From NCBI RefSeq assembly GCF_023838525.1, contig NZ_JAHUQD010000001.1, positions 186,001 to 250,000 of the forward strand: 64,000 nucleotides of DNA, given 5' to 3'. The notes beneath the pieces are model-generated. The model searched no databases. It had not been told where the DNA came from and saw only the letters and a list, made by a program, of their open reading frames with translations. How positions within the stretch are numbered: position 1 is the first letter of the stretch; each line of letters opens with the position of its first letter. This stretch comes from Caldicoprobacter algeriensis (GTDB lineage: Bacteria > Bacillota > Clostridia > Caldicoprobacterales > Caldicoprobacteraceae). A program made the translations under genes and the position numbers. Below are positions 1 to 7,683 of the stretch, piece after piece.

Positions 1-1609
1 CCTTCAAGGCTATAAGCCGCATTATGAGGTCGACAAACGCCTTCACGCTGGCAGCAGCCCTGCCCGAAAGCACTCCATTCTTATCAAGGTCTATAGCAAC
101 GCCAAATATGCTTTCCTCCATCTCTGCCGCCGCTCTCTCAAGCGCTTCTATCGTTGCAGGCCCTATACCCCTTTTGGGAACGTTTATTATGCGTTTCAAG
201 CTCACGTCATCGGCCGGATTTACAATGACGCGCAGGTACGCAATCACATCCTTTATCTCTTTGCGGTCGTAAAACCGCAATCCCTTGTATATCCGGTAGG
301 GAATGCCGTATTTTATCATGGCCTCTTCCAGCACGCGGGACTGCGCGTTCACGCGGTACAGCACCGCAAACTCTCCTGCTTTGCGCCCCTCTTGCTGCAT
401 CAAATCCTTGATCTGGCGGCATATGAAATCAGCCTCGTCGTGTTCGTCGTATGCCTGGTATATCCGCACCTTGTCGCCATGCTTGCGCTGTGTCCACAGC
501 CTCTTGGGCTTTCGACCTCTATTGTTCTGAATGACGCTGTTGGCCGCATCCAGTATGGTCTGGGATGAGCGATAATTCTCCTCCAGCTTGATGACGGTAG
601 CGCTAGGGAAATCCCTCTCGAATTCCAGTATGTTTCTTATATCGGCACCTCGCCAACCGTAAATTGCCTGGTCATCATCTCCCACAGCACAGACATTCCC
701 ATGAAACTCCGAAAGCATCTTTATAAGCATGTACTGGGCCATATTGGTGTCCTGATATTCGTCAACCAGTATGTACTGGAATTTCTTCTGATAGTAATCC
801 AGTACATCCGGCCTCAAGCGAAACAGCTCTACGGTCTTGTTTATGAGATCGCCGAAATCCAGGGCGTTGTTCTTTTTGAGCTTGGTCTCGTAAAGCTGAT
901 ATATGCGGCCTATATTCTCTTCCCTGAACTGCCCCCTTACCCCGTCCATGTATTCCCTCGGCCCCTCCATCTGATCCTTGAGGCGGCTTATCAAATTTCT
1001 GATCTCTTTGGGGTCATAGTATTTCTCGTTGAGATTAAGTTCCTTGATGCAATCCTTGACCACCGTCAACTGGTCGGAATCGTCGTATATAACGAAATTT
1101 CGAGAATACCCTATCTTATCGATTTCCCGCCTGAGTATCCTCACACAGGTGGAATGAAAGGTACTGACCCATATGTCATAGGCCGCTTCCCCCACCAGCT
1201 GAACTATTCTTTCTTTCATTTCTTTCGCCGCTTTATTTGTAAAGGTAATGGCCAGTATGCTGCGCGGAAAGGCAACCCGGTAGCGCAGCAGCGCAAAAAG
1301 GCGCTCGGGCAGTGGAATTACCGCACCGCTGTCCTGGCATCGGTCTATATATTCCTCCATATAAGCAATATCCTGGAGCGTCAAGTCTTTTGGTACATAG
1401 TCGCTCCCGTAAGCACAGCCGAACTTAAGCAGGTGTGCAATTCTATTTACCAGCACCGTCGTTTTGCCCGAACCGGCACCTGCCAGCACCAGCAGAGGCC
1501 CCTGTGTGGTCAGCACCGCCTTCCTCTGCATCTCGTTCAAATGCCGGTACTGCAGCTCGATTATCTTATCCCTCAGCGCACGAAATCTGCTTTTCATATC
1601 CTCTGACAT
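1..1609 (-). CDS. pcrA: PcrA/UvrD-type ATP-dependent DNA helicase, 5' part (runs off the window)
   Basis: This is an SF1A 3'-5' DNA helicase used in repair and replication-fork maintenance; the gene runs off the left edge, so only about 536 N-terminal residues are visible. I see motif I (AGAGSGKT) near residue 43, then ITFTNKAAKEM, STFHSTCVRILR, VDEYQDTN, GDDDQAIYGWRGAD and EENYRSSQTIL. Start ATG at 1609 follows GGGTGAAGG on the minus strand. Relative to Bacillus PcrA it carries about 46 extra residues between motif I and the ITFTNKAA motif, which I recall from other clostridial copies. The YerC-like gene ends 18 bases upstream, so the two may be cotranscribed. The helicase class is sure; pcrA versus another UvrD paralogue is less so. 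Confidence 0.93.
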   Translation of the reverse strand, partial: MSEDMKSRFRALRDKIIELQYRHLNEMQRKAVLTTQGPLLVLAGAGSGKTTVLVNRIAHLLKFGCAYGSDYVPKDLTLQDIAYMEEYIDRCQDSGAVIPLPERLFALLRYRVAFPRSILAITFTNKAAKEMKERIVQLVGEAAYDIWVSTFHSTCVRILRREIDKIGYSRNFVIYDDSDQLTVVKDCIKELNLNEKYYDPKEIRNLISRLKDQMEGPREYMDGVRGQFREENIGRIYQLYETKLKKNNALDFGDLINKTVELFRLRPDVLDYYQKKFQYILVDEYQDTNMAQYMLIKMLSEFHGNVCAVGDDDQAIYGWRGADIRNILEFERDFPSATVIKLEENYRSSQTILDAANSVIQNNRGRKPKRLWTQRKHGDKVRIYQAYDEHDEADFICRQIKDLMQQEGRKAGEFAVLYRVNAQSRVLEEAMIKYGIPYRIYKGLRFYDRKEIKDVIAYLRVIVNPADDVSLKRIINVPKRGIGPATIEALERAAAEMEESIFGVAIDLDKNGVLSGRAAASVKAFVDLIMRLIALK

Positions 1610-1627
1610 AAAACCTTCACCCGCTTT

Positions 1628-1933
1628 TTATCTTGATTGCTTTTTGGATATCCTGTCCAGCACGATATTATATCCATCGGATCCGTAAAGCAAAAACCTG
1701 TTTACCCGGCTTATGGTAGCGGTACTGGCCCCAGTCTTTTCAGCTATCTCGCTGTAGGTCTTCTTCTCTTTGAGCATCCTGGCCACCTCCAACCTCTGTG
1801 CCAGGGATTTGATCTCGTTCACGGTACACAGGTCCTCAAAAAAGCGGTAGCATTCCTCCATGGTCTCAAGGCTCAATATGGCCTTAAACAGCTGGTCAAC
1901 CAGTTCATCCTTGATTTTAGAACGATATTCCAT
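1628..1933 (-). CDS. YerC/YecD family TrpR-like DNA-binding protein
   Basis: A 101-residue protein of the YerC family, whose fold resembles the tryptophan repressor. Visible signatures are DELVDQLFKAILSLETMEECYRF-like helices, VNEIKSLAQRLEVARML and the helix-turn-helix KTYSEIAEKTGASTATISR. In B. subtilis yerC lies near pcrA, and here it lies directly upstream of the helicase, supporting the call. Target genes are unknown. The open frame extends upstream to 2116, but homologues as I recall them begin close to the SKI(K/R)DEL segment, so I chose ATG at 1933. Its Shine-Dalgarno (AGGG) is very close to the ATG, so a nearby alternative start such as TTG cannot be excluded. Confidence 0.85.
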   Translation of the reverse strand: MEYRSKIKDELVDQLFKAILSLETMEECYRFFEDLCTVNEIKSLAQRLEVARMLKEKKTYSEIAEKTGASTATISRVNRFLLYGSDGYNIVLDRISKKQSR

Positions 1934-2082
1934 TTCCCTGGCCCGTTCATCTAAACGGTGCAATAGCCGCACCAGTTTAGAAGGTTGGGGTATTTGTAGT
2001 CCGCCATTTAAGGCTGTCCCACCCCAACAGGCGGTATTTGGAACAGCCTCATATGCAGCGACAGTGCGCCACCCAATTGACA

Positions 2083-2335
2083 CAACGACACCACGCGACG
2101 CTCTTGCAACCACCATTCCATCTTATGATAAGTTCTACACAATAAAATATCGAGAACATATAGCTGCCTATACTTCTCATTCATGTAAGCATTCCGTGAA
2201 CTACTCCATCTTATAGAAGATGGAGCTTCCTGCTTCAACGACACCATTTGGTATCTCCACAGGCGTGAATTCGGGGCGTTCCGACCAAATTTGCAATTCA
2301 TCTCCATCTTATAGAGAATGGAAACTTCTTGCAAC
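2083..2335. repeat. cluster of short imperfect repeats in the yerC-LysM intergenic region
   Basis: The 565-base gap between yerC and the LysM gene holds no convincing gene. TCCATCTTAT recurs at 2117, 2205 and 2303. The middle copy forms a perfect 9-bp stem with a 4-base loop (2204-2225). CAACGACACCA occurs at 2083 and 2236, and CTTGCAAC near 2103 and 2328. Spacing of the main repeat is 88 then 98 bases, too long and too degenerate for an ordinary CRISPR. No function assigned. Confidence 0.5.
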
Positions 2336-2440
2336 TACTAGGTTAAAAAACTTCAGCTAGTTATACTAAATAGGAACTTTGCAATTTCCTTTAACCATTA
2401 TATCCCCAAACAACCATCATTTCATAAAAAAACAGTAACA

Positions 2441-2470
2441 TATTCCCGCCATACCGCATATAGATATAAT
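2441..2470 (+). promoter_or_regulatory. possible promoter of the LysM gene
   Basis: A perfect TATAAT lies at 2465-2470, 28 bases before the LysM start. The -35 side (TATTCC at 2441-2446, 18-base spacer) is a poor match, so this is a tentative call resting on the -10 hexamer and its position. Confidence 0.35.
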
Positions 2471-2498
2471 AATACAGCGCCTAAAGGAGGGAAAGTTG

Positions 2499-3011
2499 AT
2501 GACATACATAGTACAGCCAGGCGATACCCTCTACAAGATCGCACGGAAATTCAACACCACGGTAGAAGCCATTCTCGCCGTAAACAACATTCCCAATCCC
2601 AACCTGATCTATCCAGGACAGCTGCTGGAAATCCCCAAAGGGCCTGTTCCACCCGAAGAAGGATTCTACTACATCGTGCAGCCTGGTGATACGCTGTACA
2701 GGATTGCGCAGAGATACAACATATCGCTAACCGAACTCATAAGGGTAAACCAGATCCCGCCTCCATACATCATTTATCCCGGCCAAAGGATATTCATACC
2801 AGGCGTGGAACCCCCAAAGCCACCACCGGGCGGTAAGATATACATCGTACGGCCTGGAGATACCCTCTACAGCATCGCGGAAAAGTTTAACGTGCCGCTG
2901 GATGCCTTGATTCGCCTCAACAACATCCCACGCCCCGACCTGATTTATCCCGGTCAACGGTTGCTTATACCCGCTCCTACAAGCAACGCTCAAGAAGAAC
3001 CCAAATCATAA
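2499..3011 (+). CDS. protein of three LysM domains
   Basis: A 170-residue protein made almost wholly of three LysM peptidoglycan-binding repeats, roughly residues 2-47, 57-101 and 112-157. Each has Y-I-V-(Q/R)-PGDTLY near its start and IYPGQ near its end; the linkers are proline-rich. There is no signal peptide and no catalytic domain. Similar LysM-only proteins in spore formers are often linked to spore or cell-wall surfaces, but nothing here proves that role. Start ATG 2499 is 8 bases after AGGAGG; a TTG just before it is less likely. It is a single-gene unit on the plus strand, flanked by minus-strand genes, with its own terminator overlapping the 3' end of the coding region. Confidence 0.9.
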   Translation: MTYIVQPGDTLYKIARKFNTTVEAILAVNNIPNPNLIYPGQLLEIPKGPVPPEEGFYYIVQPGDTLYRIAQRYNISLTELIRVNQIPPPYIIYPGQRIFIPGVEPPKPPPGGKIYIVRPGDTLYSIAEKFNVPLDALIRLNNIPRPDLIYPGQRLLIPAPTSNAQEEPKS

Positions 3012-3028
3012 GGGTTCTTCTTTTTTTA
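2994..3028 (+). terminator. intrinsic terminator of the LysM gene
   Basis: GAAGAACCC (2994-3002) pairs perfectly with GGGTTCTTC (3012-3020), followed by a run of seven T. The stem begins inside the coding sequence, and the stop codon lies in the loop. Confidence 0.9.
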
Positions 3029-3050
3029 TTTTAGCACAATATGTAAGCCT

Positions 3051-3085
3051 AGAAAAGAAATAAAGTGTCCGAAGACACTTTATTT
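3051..3085 (-). terminator. intrinsic terminator of the SSB-like gene
   Basis: A perfect 12-bp stem (3058-3069 with 3074-3085, loop CGAA) is followed on the minus strand by a T-rich run. The stem touches the stop codon of the SSB-like gene. Confidence 0.82.
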
Positions 3086-3708
3086 CACCCGTTTATCAGT
3101 TGAAGTTTTGAAACCGACACCTCATAGGCTATCCTGTCCTGTATTTCACCGCTGGGCAGCTTTTTCTGGTAAGGCCGGCTCTGGATCCTGCCCCATATCC
3201 TGATGCGCTGGCCAACCGCCAGATTCTGTGAAAACCGCGCATTTCTCCCCCACATTATAACAGGAATATAATCAGATTTATTGTAGGGCCTGTTGACGGC
3301 CAGCAACACATCGGCTATCTCCCGATTAAGCGGCGTCGTCCTATAGACAGGTGGTTTACATATATACCCATCAAGATAAATCTGGTTTGGATTTTTTATC
3401 TCTTCGTTCTTCATGGCTATGTCCTTGGCAAACACCGTAAGTATCAACCTGTTTTTCCCGTCGAGGTATTTGTTATATGATCGGAACTGCCCCTTTACAA
3501 TCACTTCGGTACCCACCGAAAGTTTGCCTATATCGATTAGCCTTTCGGAAACCGTAACAGGCAAAAGGTCTATGTATCCGCTCAACCTAGGCACCGCCAG
3601 GGTGAAGTTATAGAAACCTTCGCCGTATATCTCATGCGCAAAGGTGGGCGGGGAGTCTACTTTGCCGGCCACCAAAACCTGGTTGTTTTCTGAAGTGTGT
3701 TCTACCAT
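3085..3708 (-). CDS. single-stranded DNA-binding protein with two OB folds
   Basis: A 207-residue protein related to SSB. It appears to contain two OB-fold units: the first about residues 8-100 (VLVAGKVDSPP, EVIVKGQFRSYNKYLDGKN) and the second about 108-205 (IYLDGYICKPPVYRTTPLNRE, YIPVIMWGRNARF, IRIWGRIQSR). The second unit carries the typical SSB pattern G-x-x-x-x-P-x-x-R-x-T-P. There is no acidic C-terminal tail of the canonical SSB kind, so this is probably the accessory clostridial two-domain form rather than the main replication SSB. Start ATG 3708 follows AGGGAGAGG; upstream in-frame ATGs lack a comparable site. The neighbouring deacetylase gene ends 120 bases upstream. Confidence 0.8.
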   Translation of the reverse strand: MVEHTSENNQVLVAGKVDSPPTFAHEIYGEGFYNFTLAVPRLSGYIDLLPVTVSERLIDIGKLSVGTEVIVKGQFRSYNKYLDGKNRLILTVFAKDIAMKNEEIKNPNQIYLDGYICKPPVYRTTPLNREIADVLLAVNRPYNKSDYIPVIMWGRNARFSQNLAVGQRIRIWGRIQSRPYQKKLPSGEIQDRIAYEVSVSKLQLING

Positions 3709-3828
3709 TTTATCCCTCTCCCTTCCTAGAGTCATTTCATCCATAACGTTTTGCACTTCAATCCGGTAACAGCACATCAACATTATCTAAATTATAGCTA
3801 TTCAACTGATGGACATTTTATTCGCCCT

Positions 3829-4605
3829 TCATGTGCCTATTTTCCTCTGGCGGCCCGTGTGATCTATATAGTAATTGTCCTTGTAAATAAGCTCCGATAC
3901 CGGAACGATGGTATAGCCTTCCTTGAGAAGGTGATCCAGAATTAGAGGAAGCGCCTGTACGATGTATTTGGCATTGTTGTGAAACAGCACGATTGAGCCG
4001 TTGCGCACCTTCTTGGTTACCTGGTTGAACATGTGCTCAACGCCGTATTCCTTCCAGTCAAGCGAGTCCACATCCCACTGTATGGTATAGTATCCCATCT
4101 CTCTGCATGTAAGGATAAGCCTATCGTTGTAATCCCCAAAAGGGGGCCTGAACAGCTTAACAGCCCTGTCGCCAGCAAGCTCTTCTATCTTCTTCTGGGT
4201 GGTCTCAATCTCCATTCGGATCTGCTGGCTACTTAGCTGGGACATGTGTGGGTGGGTGGTGGAATGATTGCCTATCTCATGGCCTTCAGATGCAATCCTC
4301 TTCACCTTTTCGGGATACTTGTCAACCCAGAACCCCACAAGGAAAAACGTGGCCTTGATATTCCTTTTCTTCAATATATCCAATATTTCGTCAGTATATT
4401 CAGCCCCCCAGGCTGCGTCAAAGGATATGGCAATCTTCTTCTCATCGGTTTCCACCGAGTATATCGGCAGTTCCCGCTTGGTGTTTAAAAACACGCTTAT
4501 GACGTCATACTGTGTGGTCTGAGTGTATATTATGGAGATTATAACCAGCACAAGCACCACAAGCATACGTATGGCCTGTATTCTGGATACGTATATGACC
4601 CTCAT
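3829..4605 (-). CDS. polysaccharide deacetylase, PdaB-like (CE4 family)
   Basis: A 258-residue membrane-anchored CE4 (NodB) protein, probably a sporulation-type peptidoglycan or chitooligosaccharide deacetylase acting outside the membrane. One N-terminal transmembrane segment spans about residues 13-28. Family motifs in order are SFDAAWG (61-67), HSTTH (114-118), RPPFGDYN (153-160), WDVDSLDW (177-184) and LFHNN (207-211). The usual TFDD motif is FDA here: the catalytic Asp63 is kept, but the second, metal-binding Asp is Ala64, a variation I associate with the PdaB-like branch; activity is therefore not certain. Start ATG 4605 follows GAGGTG; the upstream GTG overlaps that site. Confidence 0.85.
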   Translation of the reverse strand: MRVIYVSRIQAIRMLVVLVLVIISIIYTQTTQYDVISVFLNTKRELPIYSVETDEKKIAISFDAAWGAEYTDEILDILKKRNIKATFFLVGFWVDKYPEKVKRIASEGHEIGNHSTTHPHMSQLSSQQIRMEIETTQKKIEELAGDRAVKLFRPPFGDYNDRLILTCREMGYYTIQWDVDSLDWKEYGVEHMFNQVTKKVRNGSIVLFHNNAKYIVQALPLILDHLLKEGYTIVPVSELIYKDNYYIDHTGRQRKIGT

Positions 4606-4666
4606 GTACAGCACCTCGCTTATAACACCTTGCTATTAATTTATTGCGATGTAACCAAGGATATGA

Positions 4667-4714
4667 CAAAAAAAGAGCAGGAGCTGAACATGTGTTTTAT
4701 TCAGCTCCTGCTCT
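4667..4714 (-). terminator. strong intrinsic terminator
   Basis: A perfect 15-bp stem (4674-4688 with 4700-4714) is followed on the minus strand by seven T. It ends the transcription unit of the genes at 4.9-6.7 kb and overlaps the last codons of the remnant reading frame at 4697-4860. Confidence 0.85.
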
Positions 4715-4860
4715 ATCTATTGCATAGTAGGTTATAATTGCTTCCTTCGACGGATTGTTAGGCATACTCTGTTTTTGTTGCCCCCCAATTTTTACTCTAC
4801 CTTTTATTTCTTTACCCTCAATCGTTATTGTTATTATTCCTGTTTTGGCATTTATAACTT
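4697..4860 (-). pseudogene. start-less reading frame, probable 3' remnant of a gene
   Basis: Directly after the stop of the hypothetical gene at 4864, a different frame is open for about 53 codons and reads like a protein (VINAKTGIITITIEGKE, then PNNPSKEAIITYYAIDRAG), ending at TAA 4697-4699 within the terminator stem. It has no usable start codon at its beginning, and a stop precedes it in frame. It may be the lost C-terminal part of the gene at 4864-5190, or a fragment of a neighbour. No single-base change that I could find restores one continuous frame. No family recognised. Confidence 0.4.
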
Positions 4861-4863
4861 TAT

Positions 4864-5190
4864 TTAATCCACATAATCCACTTCATGTATTCTGTAGCAT
4901 GTTTGCCCATCCAATCCATTAAGAATAAAATCTTCATTATACACAATATTTGTGATAACATACTCTCCGTCATCTGTCCTGTCGTATTCAATTTTGAGTA
5001 TACCGTCTGTAAGCAGGTGCACAGAGGTCAGATATATTCCCATTTCCTTATTCAGCTTAAGCACGTGATCCGTTGCTTCATCGAAAACTCTCCTGTACAA
5101 CGGTATAACAGGGTCAATCTGTTCCACCTTCTGCAAATTATCACCCAGCCGTAATTGGGAAAAATCTTTATAAGCAAGCTTTTTTTTCAT
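4864..5190 (-). CDS. hypothetical protein, 108 residues
   Basis: I do not recognise this protein. It is soluble in appearance, with no signal peptide or membrane segment. It has a mixed helix/strand pattern and a C-terminal acidic stretch ending VDYVD. The start ATG at 5190 lies 11 bases after the stop of the upstream lipoprotein gene, suggesting translational coupling; a GTG two codons earlier is possible, and no strong Shine-Dalgarno is visible. A second open frame continues immediately downstream in another register (4697-4860), so this product may be a shortened version of a longer ancestral protein. Context: same strand as the lipoprotein and peptidase-like genes, before a strong terminator. 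Confidence 0.6.
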   Translation of the reverse strand: MKKKLAYKDFSQLRLGDNLQKVEQIDPVIPLYRRVFDEATDHVLKLNKEMGIYLTSVHLLTDGILKIEYDRTDDGEYVITNIVYNEDFILNGLDGQTCYRIHEVDYVD

Positions 5191-5201
5191 GACCACACAG
5201 A

Positions 5202-5651
5202 CTAATCATACAAGCTCTCTATCATCTTCTCAATATCATGCAGTAAAGACCGCGGTATGACTTCATAATCTATTCTATTTATTCTGACACTCCATAATCC
5301 AGACGTAATAACTACGGATATATCTTCACCCCTGTAAAAGCTCAGGGAATATGAAAAGCCTGTAGAATCTTCTTTGGGCGGGGGCAGCTGCTTTATCACC
5401 AGCTCTTTAAACTTCTCAATGATATCGTTTATGGTTACCTGGTCATCAATAAACAGCTCTTTCCCGTGACCACTCATAATCCTTATTTTTGTTATTCCCT
5501 CAAAAGCATCGCTGTATACTTCACCCAGCTTCACTTCCTCATATACCCGAGGTTCAGCTTCGCGTGACCCAGCACTATCGTTCTGGCAGCCCGCTAGAAA
5601 TAATAATACACAAATAACAGATATTATCCGTTTTATGCTCATCCAGCTCAC
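5202..5651 (-). CDS. putative lipoprotein, 149 residues
   Basis: The N-terminus is a classical lipoprotein signal: positive residues (IKR), a hydrophobic core and the lipobox LAGC at about residues 19-22, so the mature protein should be anchored to the outer face of the membrane by Cys22. The rest is soluble, with an acidic linker followed by an alpha/beta region, and belongs to no family that I recognise. The start used is GTG 5651, seven bases after GGAGG; ATG 5642 is the alternative. It lies between the peptidase-like gene (16 bases upstream) and the hypothetical gene (11 bases downstream), so the three were probably one transcription unit. Confidence 0.75.
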   Translation of the reverse strand: MSWMSIKRIISVICVLLFLAGCQNDSAGSREAEPRVYEEVKLGEVYSDAFEGITKIRIMSGHGKELFIDDQVTINDIIEKFKELVIKQLPPPKEDSTGFSYSLSFYRGEDISVVITSGLWSVRINRIDYEVIPRSLLHDIEKMIESLYD

Positions 5652-5667
5652 TTCCTTCCCTCCAACA

Positions 5668-6714
5668 TTAATATGGATTGATCCTTATAACGTTCATGTG
5701 ATCCCTGCCCGTTTGATAGTGTATATATCTGTCGGGAATGGAACGCCAGCCGTCTGCCAGTAAAATATAATGACTCCTCCACGCCCCTGAGTATTTATAT
5801 CTGATGTATCCAAACCCTACTACAGCATGACCACCTTCTTTATTGTAATATTGATCTTGCTGCAAGCTTAATATTACCGGCCTGCCATTATTTATTTCCG
5901 CCTTAATCCATGTATCAAAATCTGACACCGTACTCGCATTATATTTATAGCTTGATGTGGGACTTGTATGACATCTTGAATCAATGTAATTAACCAAGCC
6001 AGTCCTTAAATCTGAGTCATAAGTTCCTTTGTGACCTTCATTTGTCTTCATCAACACATACAGGGTGTTGTGCAAAGTGGCCCAGTTTCCAGGGTATAAA
6101 CTGCTGAATGTAGATGGGTCCCTCAACGTCCAATACTTGCAGTAATTTGTTCCTGCTGTAGGCGCACAGTTATCTGGCCCCTGAAAACCAGGATAACCCG
6201 TTGTAAAGTAAGAATTTCCCATCCCGTAGCACCAGTCATACGTACAGTCTTCCCATCCACTTTCGTAATTTCCAGGTATATATATCGGTTCACCAACAGG
6301 AGGATTACTCCCCTGAGCAGAATCATCCAACAGCACTGCCCACTCTTTGGAAACATCACACTCTTCACTATAAGAAAAACTGTTTAATTCAATTTGTTGA
6401 AGTTCAGTTTTACTTTTGCTGATCGGTTGCGTGACTGTAATATCATAATATACTTCTTGTCTACCATCATTAAAACCAATTACATATGTTAATCCGCCCA
6501 AATAGTAAAATTTCTTTTTAGTTGCAGCCAAAATATTTTCTGTCTTTCTAATGTTTTTCTCTGCCTGGTATAAAAATGGTAACTGACTAAATGAAAACTC
6601 CACAATAGGGGGATTATTTCTATTAGTGTTTACAACTATATAGCCAGCAGGAACATTGTTTTCATATGATAATTCAAACAGATAAGCATTGATATTGTTA
6701 TCTAACCCGTACAA
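5668..6714 (-). CDS. cysteine-peptidase-like protein lacking its N-terminus (probably degenerate)
   Basis: The 348-residue frame resembles secreted papain-fold peptidases of the C39/C10 type. It shows a candidate catalytic Cys183 in DNCAPTAGTNY and a candidate His296 in GGHAVVGFGY. Residues 1-100 look like part of a streptopain-type propeptide (AYLFELSYENNVPAGYIVV). However, the frame opens only at a weak TTG, there is no signal peptide, and a TAG at 6745-6747 interrupts the same frame, which upstream still reads as protein-like to about 6840. I infer that the 5' end was lost or interrupted, possibly when the IS256-type element arrived next to it. The active-site region itself looks intact. 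Confidence 0.6.
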   Translation of the reverse strand: MYGLDNNINAYLFELSYENNVPAGYIVVNTNRNNPPIVEFSFSQLPFLYQAEKNIRKTENILAATKKKFYYLGGLTYVIGFNDGRQEVYYDITVTQPISKSKTELQQIELNSFSYSEECDVSKEWAVLLDDSAQGSNPPVGEPIYIPGNYESGWEDCTYDWCYGMGNSYFTTGYPGFQGPDNCAPTAGTNYCKYWTLRDPSTFSSLYPGNWATLHNTLYVLMKTNEGHKGTYDSDLRTGLVNYIDSRCHTSPTSSYKYNASTVSDFDTWIKAEINNGRPVILSLQQDQYYNKEGGHAVVGFGYIRYKYSGAWRSHYILLADGWRSIPDRYIHYQTGRDHMNVIRINPY

Positions 6715-6814
6715 AGGAGTTATGCTATTGAACCTTACGCCTTCTTTCTAGACAGAAAGTTCTTCTGTTACTCCATTGTTAAGAAGATCACTCTCTGAAT
6801 CGATATTAAAAAGT

Positions 6815-6848
6815 AAAAGCCCTGCTTCAGAAAAAGCAAGGCTTTTTT
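6815..6848 (+). terminator. hairpin followed by T run
   Basis: AAAAGCC and TGCTT (6815-6827) pair with AAGCA and GGCTTTT (6834-6846) around one mismatch, and six T follow on the plus strand. No intact plus-strand gene precedes it now, so it is probably the terminator of a lost or disrupted transcription unit. Confidence 0.55.
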
Positions 6849-6863
6849 ATCAGTTAAGTCCAT

Positions 6864-7146
6864 ATAATTGTGTAAAAAGGGGTTGAGCCACCCCCACCCC
6901 TCTGGTTAGAATTAAAAATGTAAAAACCAAAACTAACTGGAGGGATGAGAAATGGCTCAATACAATATTACCATTGATTCTGAAATTTTGCACTATCTTT
7001 TTTTAAAAGGAGCTAAAGATGAAGGTATGGCTAAGTTACTAGAGTCTGTATTGAATCAAGTACTGCAGGCACAGGCTACCGAACAGATTAAAGCCGAACC
7101 ATATGAAAGGACTAAAGAAAGAGAAGATTATCGTAACGGTTATTAC
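6864..7146 (+). mobile_element. left part of an IS256-family insertion sequence, truncated
   Basis: The block starts near a sequence like an IS256-family terminal repeat (ATAATTGTGTAAAAA, around 6864-6877) and contains the first 65 codons of the transposase. It stops exactly where the IS200/IS605 element begins. I find no matching right part or right end in the window, so the rest was deleted. The left boundary is approximate. Confidence 0.6.
6952..7146 (+). pseudogene. IS256 (Mutator)-family transposase, N-terminal fragment
   Basis: The frame starts MAQYNITIDSE and continues through DEGMAKLLESVLNQVLQAQ and PYERTKEREDYRNGYY, which is the standard N-terminus of IS256-family DDE transposases (normally about 400 residues). 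ATG 6952 follows GGAGGG. After Tyr65 the sequence switches to the left end of an IS200/IS605 element, and the reading frame stops 14 codons later at 7188. The catalytic DDE core is absent, so the fragment is inactive. The downstream flank of the inserted element does not resume transposase sequence, which shows that a deletion accompanied or followed the insertion. Confidence 0.85.
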
Positions 7147-7163
7147 AAGAATTCTGCAGAAAG

Positions 7164-7184
7164 CCTCGTCCTTGCAGGGCGGGG
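7164..7184 (+). repeat. left-end subterminal hairpin of the IS605-type element
   Basis: CCTCGTCC (7164-7171) pairs with GGGCGGGG (7177-7184), using two G-T pairs and a five-base loop. Its 3' arm is identical to that of the right-end hairpin, as expected for TnpA recognition sites. Confidence 0.7.
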
Positions 7185-7262
7185 ATGAATGCAAGGGTTG
7201 AAACTGAGAACCAAGTATGATATAATTAAACCAAATCTTGGAATTAAGAAGGTTGGTTTAGA

Positions 7263-7673
7263 ATGAATACCTACAAATCCACACGACATGCTAAATTCCT
7301 AATCAACTACCACTTTGTTTGGATACCAAAGTACAGAAAAGACTTTTTAAAAGGCCCTGAGGTAAAAAATACAGTTGAAGAAACAATCAGGGAACTATCC
7401 AAGACATACAAGTTTGATATTTTAGCACTTGAAATAATGCCTGACCATATTCATCTATTTATTTCTGCACTTCCAAGGTATTCTCCAAGCGAACTTATTA
7501 ATGTTATAAAGGGCGCTACTGGCAGGAAGATAGGACAAAAGTTTCCCCAGTACAAACAAAGAGATTCTGTCTGGACAAGAGCGTACTTTGTGGCAACTGC
7601 AGGTAATGTATCTGCCGAAACCATCAAGAAGTATATAGAGAGCCAATGGAAGAAGGTAGAAAAGGATAGATAG
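7263..7673 (+). CDS. tnpA: IS200/IS605 transposase TnpA (Y1 HUH single-strand transposase)
   Basis: A 136-residue Y1 transposase that excises and inserts the element as single-stranded DNA. The HUH metal-binding motif is HIH at residues 62-64 (DHIHLFISA), and the catalytic tyrosine is Tyr124 in IKKYIESQW. The N-terminal HAKFLINYHFVWIPKYR is typical of the family, and the length is normal, so the enzyme looks intact. ATG 7263 follows AGAAGG. The tnpB gene starts 10 bases after the tnpA stop, so both are probably expressed together. Confidence 0.95.
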   Translation: MNTYKSTRHAKFLINYHFVWIPKYRKDFLKGPEVKNTVEETIRELSKTYKFDILALEIMPDHIHLFISALPRYSPSELINVIKGATGRKIGQKFPQYKQRDSVWTRAYFVATAGNVSAETIKKYIESQWKKVEKDR

Positions 7674-7683
7674 GACATATATT

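Noticed and set aside
701-1606. Long plus-strand open frame opposite the PcrA gene
   Set aside because: Shadow of the helicase on the minus strand; no ribosome binding site and no family features.
2083-2335. CRISPR array
   Set aside because: Only three imperfect repeats, unequal 88 and 98-base spacing, no cas genes near.
4697-5190. Simple single-base frameshift joining the two frames
   Set aside because: Tested by eye: one inserted or deleted base near 4862 still leaves a stop, so a single sequencing error does not explain it.
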